The notes: generated from the letters alone by a model not told the origin. Positions 9,359 to 17,468 are shown, numbered from the stretch's first letter. The stretch: DNA of 64,000 nt from Flavobacterium sp. (GCA_023251135.1 JAHEZJ010000014.1:59613-123612); one strand, 5' to 3'. Translations and numbers: made by a program.

Positions 9359-9766
9359 ATGAAAAAAGACATAACAATACCGGAAGTAGAAAATGTATTC
9401 GTAGCCGCCGTTCAGGAATGGAGCGACGATTTTATGGAAAAGGTTTGGTACGCCTACCTGGTAAACGACAGTGATTTTAATCTCGACAGCGTTATGGTCG
9501 TTTCAAAAGCATTTGGAACAATCGATGGAGAGATGAAAAAAACGTCTGTTCTGCGTCATGCTTTTGTTGAGGTTCCCGCAGTTTCAGTTGTCAAAATCGA
9601 AATGGTCGAAAAGAGTTTACTGGTATTAAACAATGAGTTTATGGTAACGTTCTTTATTGGAAATACTTTGTACGACAAGAAATTTACTTTTAAATCAAAC
9701 CTAATCAACGAAAATGATACTGAGGAAGTGCCTATCTTGTTTGTTGAGGGGATTATGGTGAAGTAA
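9359..9766 (+). CDS. Conserved hypothetical protein, 135 aa
   Basis: The predicted soluble beta-rich protein starts MKKDITIPEVENVFVAAVQEW and has no signal peptide. Repeating strands such as WYAYLVNDSDFNLDSVMVVS and SVVKIEMVEKSLLVLNNEF resemble a compact beta-sandwich. The residues VTFFIGNTLYDKKFTF near the C-terminus are well conserved in appearance, but I cannot name the family. It follows pheS on the same strand after a terminator hairpin. Confidence 0.75.
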   Translation: MKKDITIPEVENVFVAAVQEWSDDFMEKVWYAYLVNDSDFNLDSVMVVSKAFGTIDGEMKKTSVLRHAFVEVPAVSVVKIEMVEKSLLVLNNEFMVTFFIGNTLYDKKFTFKSNLINENDTEEVPILFVEGIMVK

Positions 9767-9863
9767 GGGAGAGAATAGATTATAGAAGCAAGATTGTAGA
9801 GCCAAGACTATAGAATATAGGGTATTGTATAGGTTGGAAAGTGCAAACCTTGTTTACGAGATA

Positions 9864-9908
9864 AAAAAAGAGTCAAGATGAATTTTAATTCTGTCCTGAC
9901 TCTTTTTT
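9864..9908. terminator. Bidirectional intrinsic terminator
   Basis: A 12-bp stem (AAAAAAGAGTCA at 9864-9875 with 9897-9908) is flanked by A and T runs. It separates the convergent genes ending at 9766 and 9986. Confidence 0.75.
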
Positions 9909-9985
9909 GTTTTAATATACTGAGCTTAAACTCTATAATCTTGCTTCTTTGCTCTTGTCTCTATAATCTATCTTCTAAAAAAAAC

Positions 9986-10981
9986 TTAATCCAAAGACTC
10001 CGTTAATTTTTTGAAAACCGATTTTGCATCTTTACCTTCGTATAAAACAGCGTAAACAGCATCGATAATCGGAGTTTTAGCACCGTAACCCTGGTTTAGT
10101 TTATAAGCACTTTTAGTGGCGTAATATCCTTCGGCAACCATGCTCATTTCCATCATGGCACTTTTTACCGTATACCCTTTTCCAATCATGTTTCCGAACA
10201 TTCTGTTTCTTGAGAACACAGAGTATCCTGTAACTAATAAATCGCCCAAATAAGCCGAATCATTGATGTTACGTTTCATTTTGTGAACTTTTCGGATGAA
10301 CTTTTTCATCTCGCGAATTCCGTTACTCATCATAACCGACTGAAAGTTGTCTCCATACCCTAAACCGTGTGCAATTCCTGCTGCGATGGCGTAGATGTTT
10401 TTAAGCATTGCTGCATATTCGGTACCAATAATATCATCCGAAATTTTGGCTTTGATGTAATTTCCGGATAAATGTTTTGCAACAACCTGTGCTTTATCAG
10501 GATCTCCGCAAGCGATGGTTAAATACGAAAGTCTTTCTAATGCTACTTCTTCAGCATGACAAGGACCTGTAATTACACCAATGTTGTAGTAGGGAATGTC
10601 GTACTGAATGTGAAAATGTTCTCCAACGATCAAACTTGTCTCAGGAACAATTCCTTTAATCGCCGAAAAGATAATTTTGTCTGCTAGTGAAACCGTTAGA
10701 TTCTTTAACTCGCCATCTAAAAAAGCAGATGGAATTGCAAAAATCACATAGTCGGCATAAGCGACAGCTTCATTAATATTATTCGTCAGTTTAAGTTTTG
10801 TAGTGTCAAATTCAACCGAACTTAAGTAGTTTGGATTGTGTTTGTATTTCTGTATGTGCTCGATAGCAGCATCATTACGCATGTACCAGGCAATTTCTGA
10901 AAGATTTACGCATAACATCTTTGCAATTGCCGTTGCCCAGCTTCCTCCTCCAATTACTGCAAATTTTAAATTTTCGCTCAT
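9986..10981 (-). CDS. gpsA: NAD(P)H-dependent glycerol-3-phosphate dehydrogenase
   Basis: GpsA reduces dihydroxyacetone phosphate to sn-glycerol-3-phosphate, the backbone of phospholipids. The 331-residue length is normal. The Rossmann motif is VIGGGSWATAIAKML (residues 9-23). KGIVPET, ITGPCHAEEVA and the catalytic-lysine region KNIYAIAAGIAHGLGYGDN are all present. The start MSENLKFAVIGGGSW places the nucleotide-binding loop correctly. It stands alone, with a gap of more than 300 nt upstream. Confidence 0.97.
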   Translation of the reverse strand: MSENLKFAVIGGGSWATAIAKMLCVNLSEIAWYMRNDAAIEHIQKYKHNPNYLSSVEFDTTKLKLTNNINEAVAYADYVIFAIPSAFLDGELKNLTVSLADKIIFSAIKGIVPETSLIVGEHFHIQYDIPYYNIGVITGPCHAEEVALERLSYLTIACGDPDKAQVVAKHLSGNYIKAKISDDIIGTEYAAMLKNIYAIAAGIAHGLGYGDNFQSVMMSNGIREMKKFIRKVHKMKRNINDSAYLGDLLVTGYSVFSRNRMFGNMIGKGYTVKSAMMEMSMVAEGYYATKSAYKLNQGYGAKTPIIDAVYAVLYEGKDAKSVFKKLTESLD

Positions 10982-11318
10982 TATTTTAATAATTTAAAGC
11001 AAAAGTACTTAATAATGTAGTAATAATACAAAATCTCATTTAAGAAATTTAGAAACCGCCATTAAATACAATGGTTTCCAGAAGGTTTAAAATTAAAAAG
11101 AAAATATTTTCAGGTCTATACAATAAAAAGACAATCAATACGTTGTAACTATTTATAAATTAGAATTTAATGAGTTTAGCAAGAATTGAGTTAGTTAATT
11201 TTGTTTTAGTATTGTAAAAAGGCGTTCCCCGAAAGTGAGAACGCCTTTTTTGTAAAACTCCAATTGAGCTTAAATTTTGGAATTTGGAATTTGGATTTTT
11301 TTATTTGGAATTTATACC
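10982..11318. other. Intergenic stretch with a terminator only
   Basis: This 337-nt gap holds the upstream region of gpsA and, at 11216-11251, a strong terminator hairpin. I see no ORF of note, RNA gene or exact TAnnTTTG box in it. Confidence 0.5.
11216..11251. terminator. Intrinsic terminator after the iron alcohol dehydrogenase gene
   Basis: A 12-bp stem AAAAAGGCGTTC (11216-11227) pairs with 11239-11250. T and A runs on either side allow it to work in both directions. Confidence 0.75.
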
Positions 11319-12476
11319 TTAGTAGCTCATTTCAACAATCGATTTTACTTTTTCCAGCGTAATCAATTGTTTTTCTCCCAAACCTTTCCAGCCCCTTTCG
11401 TTAAAACGATTTACGATAAAATCGGCTGTTTTGCTGTAATCGTCAGTGTATTGTGAGAGCTTAGTATCCATTCCCATAGTATGGAAAAAGGCAACGGTTT
11501 TATCGATTGCTTCTTTTGCCACTTCATCATCAGAACCCGTTAAGCTGAAAATTCTTCGGCCATATTGTGCGAGTTTTTCTTTTTTGGTATCAAACATGGT
11601 TTGATACAAACTAGGCCCGATAATCGCCAACGTTCTGGCATGATCAATTCCGTATAAAGCTGTTAATTCGTGACCAATCATGTGGGTGGCCCAGTCTGAA
11701 GGCACTCCTTTTTGAATCAGTCCGTTCAAAGCCATTGTACAGCTCCACATAAAATTAGAAGCCAAAGCATAGTCAGTTGGATTCTCAACTACTTTTGGAC
11801 CAACTTCAATAAGAGTCTGTAAAATTCCTTCGGCAATGCGGTCTTGTAAATAGCCTTCGTGCGGGTAGGTCAGGTATTGCTCCATTACGTGTGTATAGGC
11901 ATCGACAACACCATTTTGCAATTGTCTTTTAGGCAACGAAGCAATTACAGTGGGGTCGCAAATTGAAAATTTAGGGAAAAGGGCACTTCCGCCAAAAGCC
12001 AGTTTTTCCTGTGTTGCCTCGATGGTAACAACAGCTCCCGAATTCATTTCGCTTCCCGTTGCAGGTAAAGTCAAAACAGTTCCAAAAGGCAGAGCGTTTT
12101 CTTTAATAAGCAAACGTTTTTGCAGAATATCAATCGGATCTCCGTCGAAATTTACAGCCGCTGAAATGAATTTTACCCCGTCGATTACTGAACCGCCACC
12201 AACAGCTAAAATGAAATCAATTTTTTCTGTTTTAATAACAGCAACTGCTTTCATTAAAGTTTCGAAATGCGGGTTGGGTTCAATACCGCCAAATTCTACA
12301 ATATCAAAACCTTTTAAGTGGTTGATGACTTGTTCGTGAATTCCGTTTTTAAAAATACTTCCACCACCATAGGCCAGTAAGATTTTGGCATCTTTAGGAA
12401 CCAGAGTAGAAAGTTTTTCAATTTGTCCTTTTCCGAAGATTAAATTCGTCGGATTGTATAATTCAAAGTTTAGCAT
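11319..12476 (-). CDS. Iron-containing alcohol dehydrogenase, YqhD/BdhA-like
   Basis: This group III metal-dependent alcohol dehydrogenase (385 residues) probably reduces aldehydes with NADPH, as YqhD and clostridial butanol dehydrogenases do. It has the N-terminal GGGS motif (residues 37-40) typical of the YqhD/BDH branch. The nucleotide-binding AVGGGSVIDG is at 91-100, and TLPATGSEMNSGAV at 136-149. Metal ligands are Asp192 and His196 (VVDAYTHVMEQY) plus later histidines in THMIGHELTALYGIDHARTLA. It stands alone; no regulator is adjacent. Confidence 0.93.
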   Translation of the reverse strand: MLNFELYNPTNLIFGKGQIEKLSTLVPKDAKILLAYGGGSIFKNGIHEQVINHLKGFDIVEFGGIEPNPHFETLMKAVAVIKTEKIDFILAVGGGSVIDGVKFISAAVNFDGDPIDILQKRLLIKENALPFGTVLTLPATGSEMNSGAVVTIEATQEKLAFGGSALFPKFSICDPTVIASLPKRQLQNGVVDAYTHVMEQYLTYPHEGYLQDRIAEGILQTLIEVGPKVVENPTDYALASNFMWSCTMALNGLIQKGVPSDWATHMIGHELTALYGIDHARTLAIIGPSLYQTMFDTKKEKLAQYGRRIFSLTGSDDEVAKEAIDKTVAFFHTMGMDTKLSQYTDDYSKTADFIVNRFNERGWKGLGEKQLITLEKVKSIVEMSY

Positions 12477-12482
12477 TTTTTT

Positions 12483-12623
12483 TAAGTTTCTAAGATGCTA
12501 AGGCGCTGAGGTACTAAGTTTTTTTGTTTATAATCTTAGTAATTCATAACCTTATGATCTTTGTTGTTTTAATTGTATTTTTAAGTTTCTGAGGTGCTGA
12601 GGTACTAAGGCTCTAAGTTTTTT
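12483..12623. repeat. Degenerate heptad-type direct repeats
   Basis: Two related 40-nt blocks (about 12483-12525 and 12581-12623) are built from CTAAG / CTGAG / GTACTAAG words and end in a T run. An inverted copy with CCTAAG and CTTAGTATCTCAG follows at about 12630-12660. This is one of several such spacers in the window. Confidence 0.55.
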
Positions 12624-12663
12624 TTGTTAAGTACCTAAGAACCTTAGTATCTCAGTACCTTTT

Positions 12664-13425
12664 TTACTTTAACTGTTGCAATAATTTACCAGCTACCAGT
12701 TTAGACGAGGCCGGATTTTGTCCTGTAATTAAAAGACCGTCTTGTACAGCGTACGGCTGCCAGTTGGCTTCTTTCGAAAATTTGGCACCATTTTGTGTTA
12801 AAGCATCTTCGAGTAAAAACGGAACGACTTTGGTTAGGCCCACAGCTTCCTCTTCGGCATTTGTAAAACCGGTAACATTTTTGCCTTTTACTAAAAAGAC
12901 ACCGTTAACTTTTACGTTTTTTAAAACTGCCGGAGCGTGACATACAAAAGCAACAGGTTTTTTATGGGTGTAGAAAGATTCGATTAAAGCAATCGAGTTT
13001 TTATCTTCTACCAGGTCCCAAAGTGGTCCGTGACCTCCCGGATAAAAAACAGCATCATAATCTTTCTGGTTGATCGTGGAAAGTTTAAGGGTGTGTTTTA
13101 ATTTTTCCTGTAAAGTTTTATCGGCATCAAAACGTTTGGTGTCTGCGGTTGCCGATGCAGGATCGGCACTTTTTGGATCAATTGGCGGCTGACCTCCTAA
13201 AGGCGAAGCAATGGTAATTTCGACACCCTGATCTAATAGTTCATAATATGGTGCAGCGAATTCTTCTGACCAAAATCCGGTTTTCTCTCCGGTATTCCCC
13301 AGTTTATCGTTACTGGTTACAACAAATAGTACCTTTTTGGCACCTTTTTTTGTTGATTTTTGAGCTATAGCGGAGGTGCTAAAAGCACTGAATGCTATAA
13401 TCGTAAGTAAGGCTATTTTTTTCAT
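12664..13425 (-). CDS. Exported DJ-1/PfpI superfamily protein (Hsp31-like)
   Basis: This 253-residue protein has a signal peptide (residues 1-21, cleavage after AIA), so it is probably periplasmic. The class I glutamine-amidotransferase-like fold shows YPGGHGPLWDL (128-138) and the nucleophile elbow VAFVCHAPAVL (Cys162-His163). Glu54/Glu55 are candidates for the conserved acidic partner. Relatives include Hsp31-type glyoxalase III/chaperone proteins, so detoxification of methylglyoxal or protein protection is possible. It is transcribed divergently from a LysR-type regulator 85 nt away, which is its likely regulator. Confidence 0.88.
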   Translation of the reverse strand: MKKIALLTIIAFSAFSTSAIAQKSTKKGAKKVLFVVTSNDKLGNTGEKTGFWSEEFAAPYYELLDQGVEITIASPLGGQPPIDPKSADPASATADTKRFDADKTLQEKLKHTLKLSTINQKDYDAVFYPGGHGPLWDLVEDKNSIALIESFYTHKKPVAFVCHAPAVLKNVKVNGVFLVKGKNVTGFTNAEEEAVGLTKVVPFLLEDALTQNGAKFSKEANWQPYAVQDGLLITGQNPASSKLVAGKLLQQLK

Positions 13426-13441
13426 AAGTTTAAATTTTGAT

Positions 13442-13449
13442 CAAATTTA
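13442..13449 (-). promoter_or_regulatory. -7 box (TAAATTTG) for the DJ-1/PfpI gene
   Basis: The plus strand reads CAAATTTA, an exact TAnnTTTG on the minus strand. It ends 16 nt before the start codon, inside the divergent region shared with the LysR gene. Confidence 0.45.
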
Positions 13450-13493
13450 CGGTTAAAGTGATATCAGTAAAAATAAAATAAACTATGTTTGTT

Positions 13494-13507
13494 ATAAATA
13501 TATTTAT
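13494..13507. promoter_or_regulatory. 14-bp palindrome before the LysR gene
   Basis: ATAAATATATTTAT is a perfect palindrome ending 3 nt before the LysR start codon. It contains TATATTTA, one base off the -7 box. It could be an autoregulatory site, but an all-A/T palindrome in AT-rich DNA is weak evidence. Confidence 0.3.
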
Positions 13508-13510
13508 GTC

Positions 13511-14416
13511 ATGGTGAATCTGGAGTGGTACAGAACCTTTAAGGCTGTATATAAAAACGGAAATTTTTCGATCGCTGCAAAAGAGTTATTTATGAGTCAG
13601 CCTGCAGTTAGCCAGCAAATCTCAATGCTGGAAGCCCATGTTGGGAATAAATTGTTTAACCGAAAGTCAAAAGGCGTAGAACCAACGGAATACGCTAAGT
13701 TACTCAATAATTTAATCATAGATGCCCTCGACCGGCTTGAAAATGTAGAGAGTACTTTTCGTGCAAAAGCAGAAGATGCTACCCGATTAATTTCGGTTGG
13801 TATTTCGAGGAATCTTTTTAATTGTATTGGAAATCTGCTGATCTCTAAGTTTGATTTAATCGATTTTACTTTTGCAGAAAACGATGTGCTCTTTGAGTTA
13901 GTGGATGCTAAAAAACTTGATTTTGCAATCACCACAAAAAGGTATGATACGTTTGATACGATCTATGAAATCGTGGGAAAAATTAAGCTAATCATGGTGG
14001 CGCCGGTACGTTTGGATGCGAGTGAATTTCGTCAGAAATTGAAAGCGGATAATTATACCGCAGCAGAGCAGTGGCTGAATGAGCAAAAATGGTACAGCCA
14101 TGATGCGAGAATTCCGCACATAAAACTATTCTGGCTGCATGCTTTCAATAAAAAAAGGCCGTCGATGGTGCCAAATTATATTATTCCCTCTGAATCTGAA
14201 ATGCTGCGAATGTTATCCGATAATGAAGGAGTTGCGGTTACCTGGAATTGCAATACGAGAAAATACATTACAGAGAATAAACTGCAATTGTTATGGAACA
14301 GTTTTCATGTACCGGAAGAGTATGTGTATCTGCTGACCGCTAAAAACAATAATTTGAATTCGTTTTTTGAAATTATTTCCAAAGAATTAAAATTGTTTTT
14401 TGGTAACCGATTATGA
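13511..14416 (+). CDS. LysR-family transcriptional regulator
   Basis: The 301-residue protein has an N-terminal winged helix-turn-helix (residues 3-60: FKAVYKNGNFSIAAKELFMSQPAVSQQISMLE). A helical linker and a periplasmic-binding-protein-like effector domain follow. The start MVNLEWYRTFK is the usual LysR beginning. It is divergent from the DJ-1/PfpI gene, the classic layout for a LysR regulator and its target. The co-inducer is unknown. Confidence 0.93.
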   Translation: MVNLEWYRTFKAVYKNGNFSIAAKELFMSQPAVSQQISMLEAHVGNKLFNRKSKGVEPTEYAKLLNNLIIDALDRLENVESTFRAKAEDATRLISVGISRNLFNCIGNLLISKFDLIDFTFAENDVLFELVDAKKLDFAITTKRYDTFDTIYEIVGKIKLIMVAPVRLDASEFRQKLKADNYTAAEQWLNEQKWYSHDARIPHIKLFWLHAFNKKRPSMVPNYIIPSESEMLRMLSDNEGVAVTWNCNTRKYITENKLQLLWNSFHVPEEYVYLLTAKNNNLNSFFEIISKELKLFFGNRL

Positions 14417-14484
14417 TGAAAATCATTGTTTTCTGTATTTTTATAGAATAATTTTGATAAATAAATTCTTAAATAAAAATAAAA

Positions 14485-14841
14485 ATGAAAAAGATAGTAT
14501 CAATTTTAATGCTTGCTCTGGTGTTTTTTGCGGCGAACTCCTGCAGCAAAGACGACGCTGAGGAGATTGTAGATTGCCTGGGAGAAGCAATTTTTGTAAA
14601 ACTACATAATTCAACTGATGCTACTAATCCGAAATTAATGAACTATTCCGTTGGATATAGCGGAACCGGAACTTTAGTGGGTGTAAAGTGGACATTTGGA
14701 GACGGTACCACCGGAACCGGAACCAGTACTACGCATATTTACCCGGCAGCAGGAACGTATGAAGTGAAAGCAGAGGTTACTGTTGCAAAAAATGGTGCAG
14801 ATTGTACGTCTATTCCAAAAAGAACAGTAACAATAAATTAG
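14485..14841 (+). CDS. Small lipoprotein with a PKD domain
   Basis: The 118-residue protein has a lipoprotein signal with lipobox ANSC (Cys20). A single PKD (polycystic-kidney-disease) beta-sandwich follows, recognised by VKWTFGDGTTGTGTSTTHIY and GTYEVKAEVTV. PKD domains mediate binding or spacing in surface proteins. It lies 68 nt after the LysR gene on the same strand. No enzymatic domain is attached, so it is probably a surface or periplasmic accessory protein. Confidence 0.85.
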   Translation: MKKIVSILMLALVFFAANSCSKDDAEEIVDCLGEAIFVKLHNSTDATNPKLMNYSVGYSGTGTLVGVKWTFGDGTTGTGTSTTHIYPAAGTYEVKAEVTVAKNGADCTSIPKRTVTIN

Positions 14842-14928
14842 ACAAACCGGAAGAAAAAGGATAGTGATGAGAGTCAGTTTTATGATTTATTGCTTAGGCG
14901 ATAGATTATAAAATTGGCTCTCATTCGT

Positions 14929-14936
14929 TATATTTG
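14929..14936 (+). promoter_or_regulatory. -7 box (TATATTTG) of the NUDIX regulator gene
   Basis: This exact TAnnTTTG match overlaps the in-frame GTG at 14936. The GTG is therefore unlikely to be transcribed, and the ATG at 14957 is favoured as the start codon. Confidence 0.5.
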
Positions 14937-14956
14937 TGAGATATGATTTTTTAGAT

Positions 14957-15649
14957 ATGGAGAATTTTCAAAATATTCGGATTGCGGTTGATGCCATTGT
15001 GTTTGGATATAAGAACAACAATTTGTATGTCCTTTTAATTGAGCAAAAGTTTGGCTCTGCCGAAAAGTATTGGGCTTTGCCAGGCGGTTTAGTAAAACAC
15101 GATGAATCTTTAAGGGAAGCGGTTATCAGAGAGCTGCATGAAGAGACCAATGTTCGGCTTACTTATATGGAACAGCTGTATACTTTTGGAGATGATATTA
15201 ACCGGGACTCCAGAAATCGTGTCATTTCGGTTGCTTATTATGCTTTAGTAGACGCTTCAGGTCTGGAAATTAAGGCTGATACCGATGCCGAACGAGTGCA
15301 ATGGTTCAAAATAGACGAGATTCCCACTCTGGCTTTCGATCATAATTTAATCGTGAAAAAAGCAATCGAAAGACTAAAAGCAAAACTGACTTATGAACCG
15401 GTTGGCTTTGATTTACTTCCGCAAGAATTTCTGTTTTCCGACTTAGAGAACCTTTACTGTACCATTTTAGAGAAAGAAATAGACCGTCGAAATTTCAGAA
15501 AGAAGATACTCAGTTATGGCTTTCTAGATCAAACCGATCATTTTTCGCCCGTAAAAAGTGGTCGTCCCGCAAAACTTTTTAGATTTAATGATTTGAAATA
15601 TAAAGAGTTAATCGAAAAAGGGTTTCACTTTGAAATAAAGTTTGCGTAA
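14957..15649 (+). CDS. NrtR-like regulator: NUDIX domain plus winged helix
   Basis: The 230-residue protein combines an N-terminal NUDIX domain (residues 8-140) with a C-terminal winged helix (about 155-230), the architecture of NrtR regulators of NAD metabolism and of AraR in Bacteroides. The NUDIX box keeps its main residues: G44, E50, R58, E59, E62 and E63. The usual Gly before the last hydrophobic residue is Asn. NrtR proteins bind ADP-ribose or related nucleotides through this domain and release DNA. The gene directly precedes the NAD/ADP-ribose operon, and two matched palindromes lie in between. A GTG at 14936 is an alternative start but overlaps the -7 box. Confidence 0.88.
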   Translation: MENFQNIRIAVDAIVFGYKNNNLYVLLIEQKFGSAEKYWALPGGLVKHDESLREAVIRELHEETNVRLTYMEQLYTFGDDINRDSRNRVISVAYYALVDASGLEIKADTDAERVQWFKIDEIPTLAFDHNLIVKKAIERLKAKLTYEPVGFDLLPQEFLFSDLENLYCTILEKEIDRRNFRKKILSYGFLDQTDHFSPVKSGRPAKLFRFNDLKYKELIEKGFHFEIKFA

Positions 15650-15661
15650 ATTTTACACAAA
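15641..15661. promoter_or_regulatory. Operator 1: 21-bp palindrome
   Basis: TTTGCGT-N7-ACACAAA has 10-bp arms with a single mismatch around a central base. It overlaps the stop codon of the NUDIX regulator gene and ends 6 nt before the -33-like TTG. It has the same architecture as operator 2. Confidence 0.65.
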
Positions 15662-15666
15662 ATAAA

Positions 15667-15696
15667 TTGTTTAATAAATATATTGACCTATATTTG
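15667..15696 (+). promoter_or_regulatory. Promoter of the NAD/ADP-ribose operon
   Basis: A -33-like TTG (15667-15669) is separated by 19 nt from an exact -7 box TATATTTG (15689-15696), matching the Bacteroidota TTTG/TAnnTTTG layout. Transcription would start near 15703, about 20 nt before the start codon of the first gene. Confidence 0.6.
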
Positions 15697-15713
15697 CGTA
15701 TAATTAACGCAAA
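15693..15713. promoter_or_regulatory. Operator 2: 21-bp palindrome over the -7 box
   Basis: TTTGCGT-N7-ACGCAAA has perfect 7-bp arms. It overlaps the TTTG of the -7 box and the predicted transcription start, so a bound repressor would block RNA polymerase. Its centre is 52 bp (about five helical turns) from the centre of operator 1. Confidence 0.7.
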
Positions 15714-15723
15714 CTAAAAAACT

Positions 15724-16551
15724 ATGATACTTAACTTAGACCCAAAATTCACTCCAATTCTTAATAAAGAAGAAATAAAATTCCAAAGCTTTACATTTTC
15801 AGGAGGAGAGCCTCATATCAAAATTAACCCTGATTTTGACGCTACACAAAAAGTAACGATTACACATCGATTAAATTCATTCAACGATTTAGGTTTATTG
15901 TGCATCACAGTAGACGCGCTGCGCAGAATGGAGGTTAAAGTAATTGATCTGTTCATTCCGTACTTCCCGGCGGCCAGACAGGATCGTGTTATGATTAAAG
16001 GCGAATCTTTATCTGTAAAAGTATATGCTGATATCATCAATTCGCTTCAGTTGAATAAAGTGTTTGTTTTTGATGCGCACTCTGAAGTGACTCCAGCATT
16101 GGTAAACAATTGCGAAGTGATCCCTAATCATACTTTTATAGCAGAAGTTTTAAAAGTAATTGGCGAAAACGTAAAATTAATTTCTCCGGATGGCGGCGCT
16201 TTAAAGAAAATCTACAAAGTTTCTGAATTTCTTGGCGGTATTGAGGTGGTAGAATGCAGCAAAAGCCGCGATGTAAAAACCGGAAGATTATCTGGTTTCA
16301 AAGTATATGAAGACGATCTAAACGGAATGGATTGTTTAATTGTGGATGATATTTGTGACGGAGGAGGAACTTTCGTAGGACTGGCTGAAGAGTTAAAAAA
16401 GAAAAATGCAGGAAAATTATACCTGGCCGTAAGCCACGGAATTTTCAATAAAGGTTTTGAAGTTTTAAATTGTTTTGATAAAATATTTACAACGAATTCT
16501 TTTAAAGATTTTGACGAGGAAAATGTAGAGGTTGTAAAATTAAAATTATGA
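15724..16551 (+). CDS. Short PRPP-synthetase-like enzyme (possible ADP-ribose pyrophosphokinase)
   Basis: At 275 residues this is shorter than housekeeping ribose-phosphate pyrophosphokinase (about 310-315) but keeps the fold. It has PYFPAARQDR (79-88), FDAHSE (116-121, in place of the Prs DLHAxQ), PDGG (155-158), a catalytic-loop Lys/Arg in CSKSRD (178-183) and the PRPP loop VDDICDGGGT (207-216). Ordinary Prs makes PRPP from ribose 5-phosphate and ATP. Phage NARP1 uses a divergent Prs homologue that pyrophosphorylates ADP-ribose. Pairing here with a Nampt-like enzyme and four ADP-ribose-handling enzymes makes that alternative plausible. It is the first gene of the operon and overlaps the next by 4 nt (ATGA). 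Confidence 0.85.
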   Translation: MILNLDPKFTPILNKEEIKFQSFTFSGGEPHIKINPDFDATQKVTITHRLNSFNDLGLLCITVDALRRMEVKVIDLFIPYFPAARQDRVMIKGESLSVKVYADIINSLQLNKVFVFDAHSEVTPALVNNCEVIPNHTFIAEVLKVIGENVKLISPDGGALKKIYKVSEFLGGIEVVECSKSRDVKTGRLSGFKVYEDDLNGMDCLIVDDICDGGGTFVGLAEELKKKNAGKLYLAVSHGIFNKGFEVLNCFDKIFTTNSFKDFDEENVEVVKLKL

Positions 16552-17369
16552 GTAAAAATTATAGAGTAGAGATAGCAAATAAAACCTTAGAAATCACAGA
16601 AAAAGGTTTTTATGAATGTAATAAAAGAAAGATTGTTATAGAAAAAGAACTTAAAGAATCCTTGGGAAATACATTCACAATTAGGCCAAACGATTGGAAT
16701 GAAATCCTGGAAATTCCAATTGAGAATAAATTTGAAACAGAAATTGTTGTGAAAAATTGTTCTACAATTGAAGCAATTTCTCAAGAGGAGTATGGCAAAA
16801 TTGGTGTTTTAAATTTTGCTTCTGCAAAGAATCCGGGAGGTGGTTTTTTAGGAGGCGCTTCCGCTCAGGAAGAAAGCTTGGCCAGATCTTCAAATTTGTA
16901 TAAAACCCAAATAAAAGACAAAGAGATGTATGATTTTAATAGAAATCAGTCTACGTTTCTATATTCTGATTATATGATATATAGTCCAGGTGTTTTGTTT
17001 TGGAATGATGATCATGGGGATTTTCTTGAAAAACCATTAGTTGCAGACATAATTACAGCACCAGCACCCAATAAAGGCGCAATGTTGCAGCATAATAGAG
17101 CGGAAGAAATTGCTAACATTGAAGAGGTTTTTAAAAGAAGAATGGATGAAGTACTGGCAATTGCTTTCAGACAAAAAATAGACACTGTGATTTTGGGAGC
17201 TTGGGGATGCGGTGTTTTTAGAAATGAGTCTAAAGATGTAGCGCATTTATTCAAAGGAATTATTTCGGAAAAATATGCAGGTGCCTTTAAAAAAATAGTC
17301 TTTGCTGTATTTGATAATTCTGAGAAAAAATCAAATTTTAAACATTTCGAAGCTGCTTTAAGAGAATAG
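16548..17369 (+). CDS. Microbial-type PARG / TIGR02452 macrodomain protein
   Basis: The 273-residue protein matches bacterial-type poly(ADP-ribose) glycohydrolases. It has NFASAKNPGGGFLGGASAQEE (89-109), whose glycine run and paired Glu contact and cleave the ADP-ribose glycosidic bond. The phosphate-binding loop is GAWGCGVFRN (217-226). Expected activity is release of ADP-ribose from modified macromolecules, or hydrolysis of ADP-ribose derivatives. It is translationally coupled to the preceding gene by an ATGA overlap. The gene is somewhat more AT-rich than its neighbours. The specific substrate (protein, DNA, RNA or ADP-ribose phosphate) cannot be told from sequence. Confidence 0.88.
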   Translation: MSKNYRVEIANKTLEITEKGFYECNKRKIVIEKELKESLGNTFTIRPNDWNEILEIPIENKFETEIVVKNCSTIEAISQEEYGKIGVLNFASAKNPGGGFLGGASAQEESLARSSNLYKTQIKDKEMYDFNRNQSTFLYSDYMIYSPGVLFWNDDHGDFLEKPLVADIITAPAPNKGAMLQHNRAEEIANIEEVFKRRMDEVLAIAFRQKIDTVILGAWGCGVFRNESKDVAHLFKGIISEKYAGAFKKIVFAVFDNSEKKSNFKHFEAALRE

Positions 17370-17468
17370 ATTTTAAAGTATTTCTAGAAATGTGAAAATC
17401 AGCTGGCGAAGAAAAATGAGATTTTAGAATTGTGCGATAAGTTAGAATCGCATATTAAAAATTACAAA

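Noticed and set aside
14936-14956. GTG start seven codons upstream for the NUDIX regulator
   Set aside because: The GTG lies in the -7 box (TATATTTG), so it would not be in the mRNA; the ATG at 14957 fits the family.
15724-16551. Housekeeping prs annotation
   Set aside because: Length (275 aa), the changed DLHA region and the operon context argue against it being the main PRPP synthetase; the call is therefore kept general.
17430-17468. TTG start for the NADAR gene
   Set aside because: It would add 13 residues unlike the family, and the ATG at 17469 begins just before the conserved domain.
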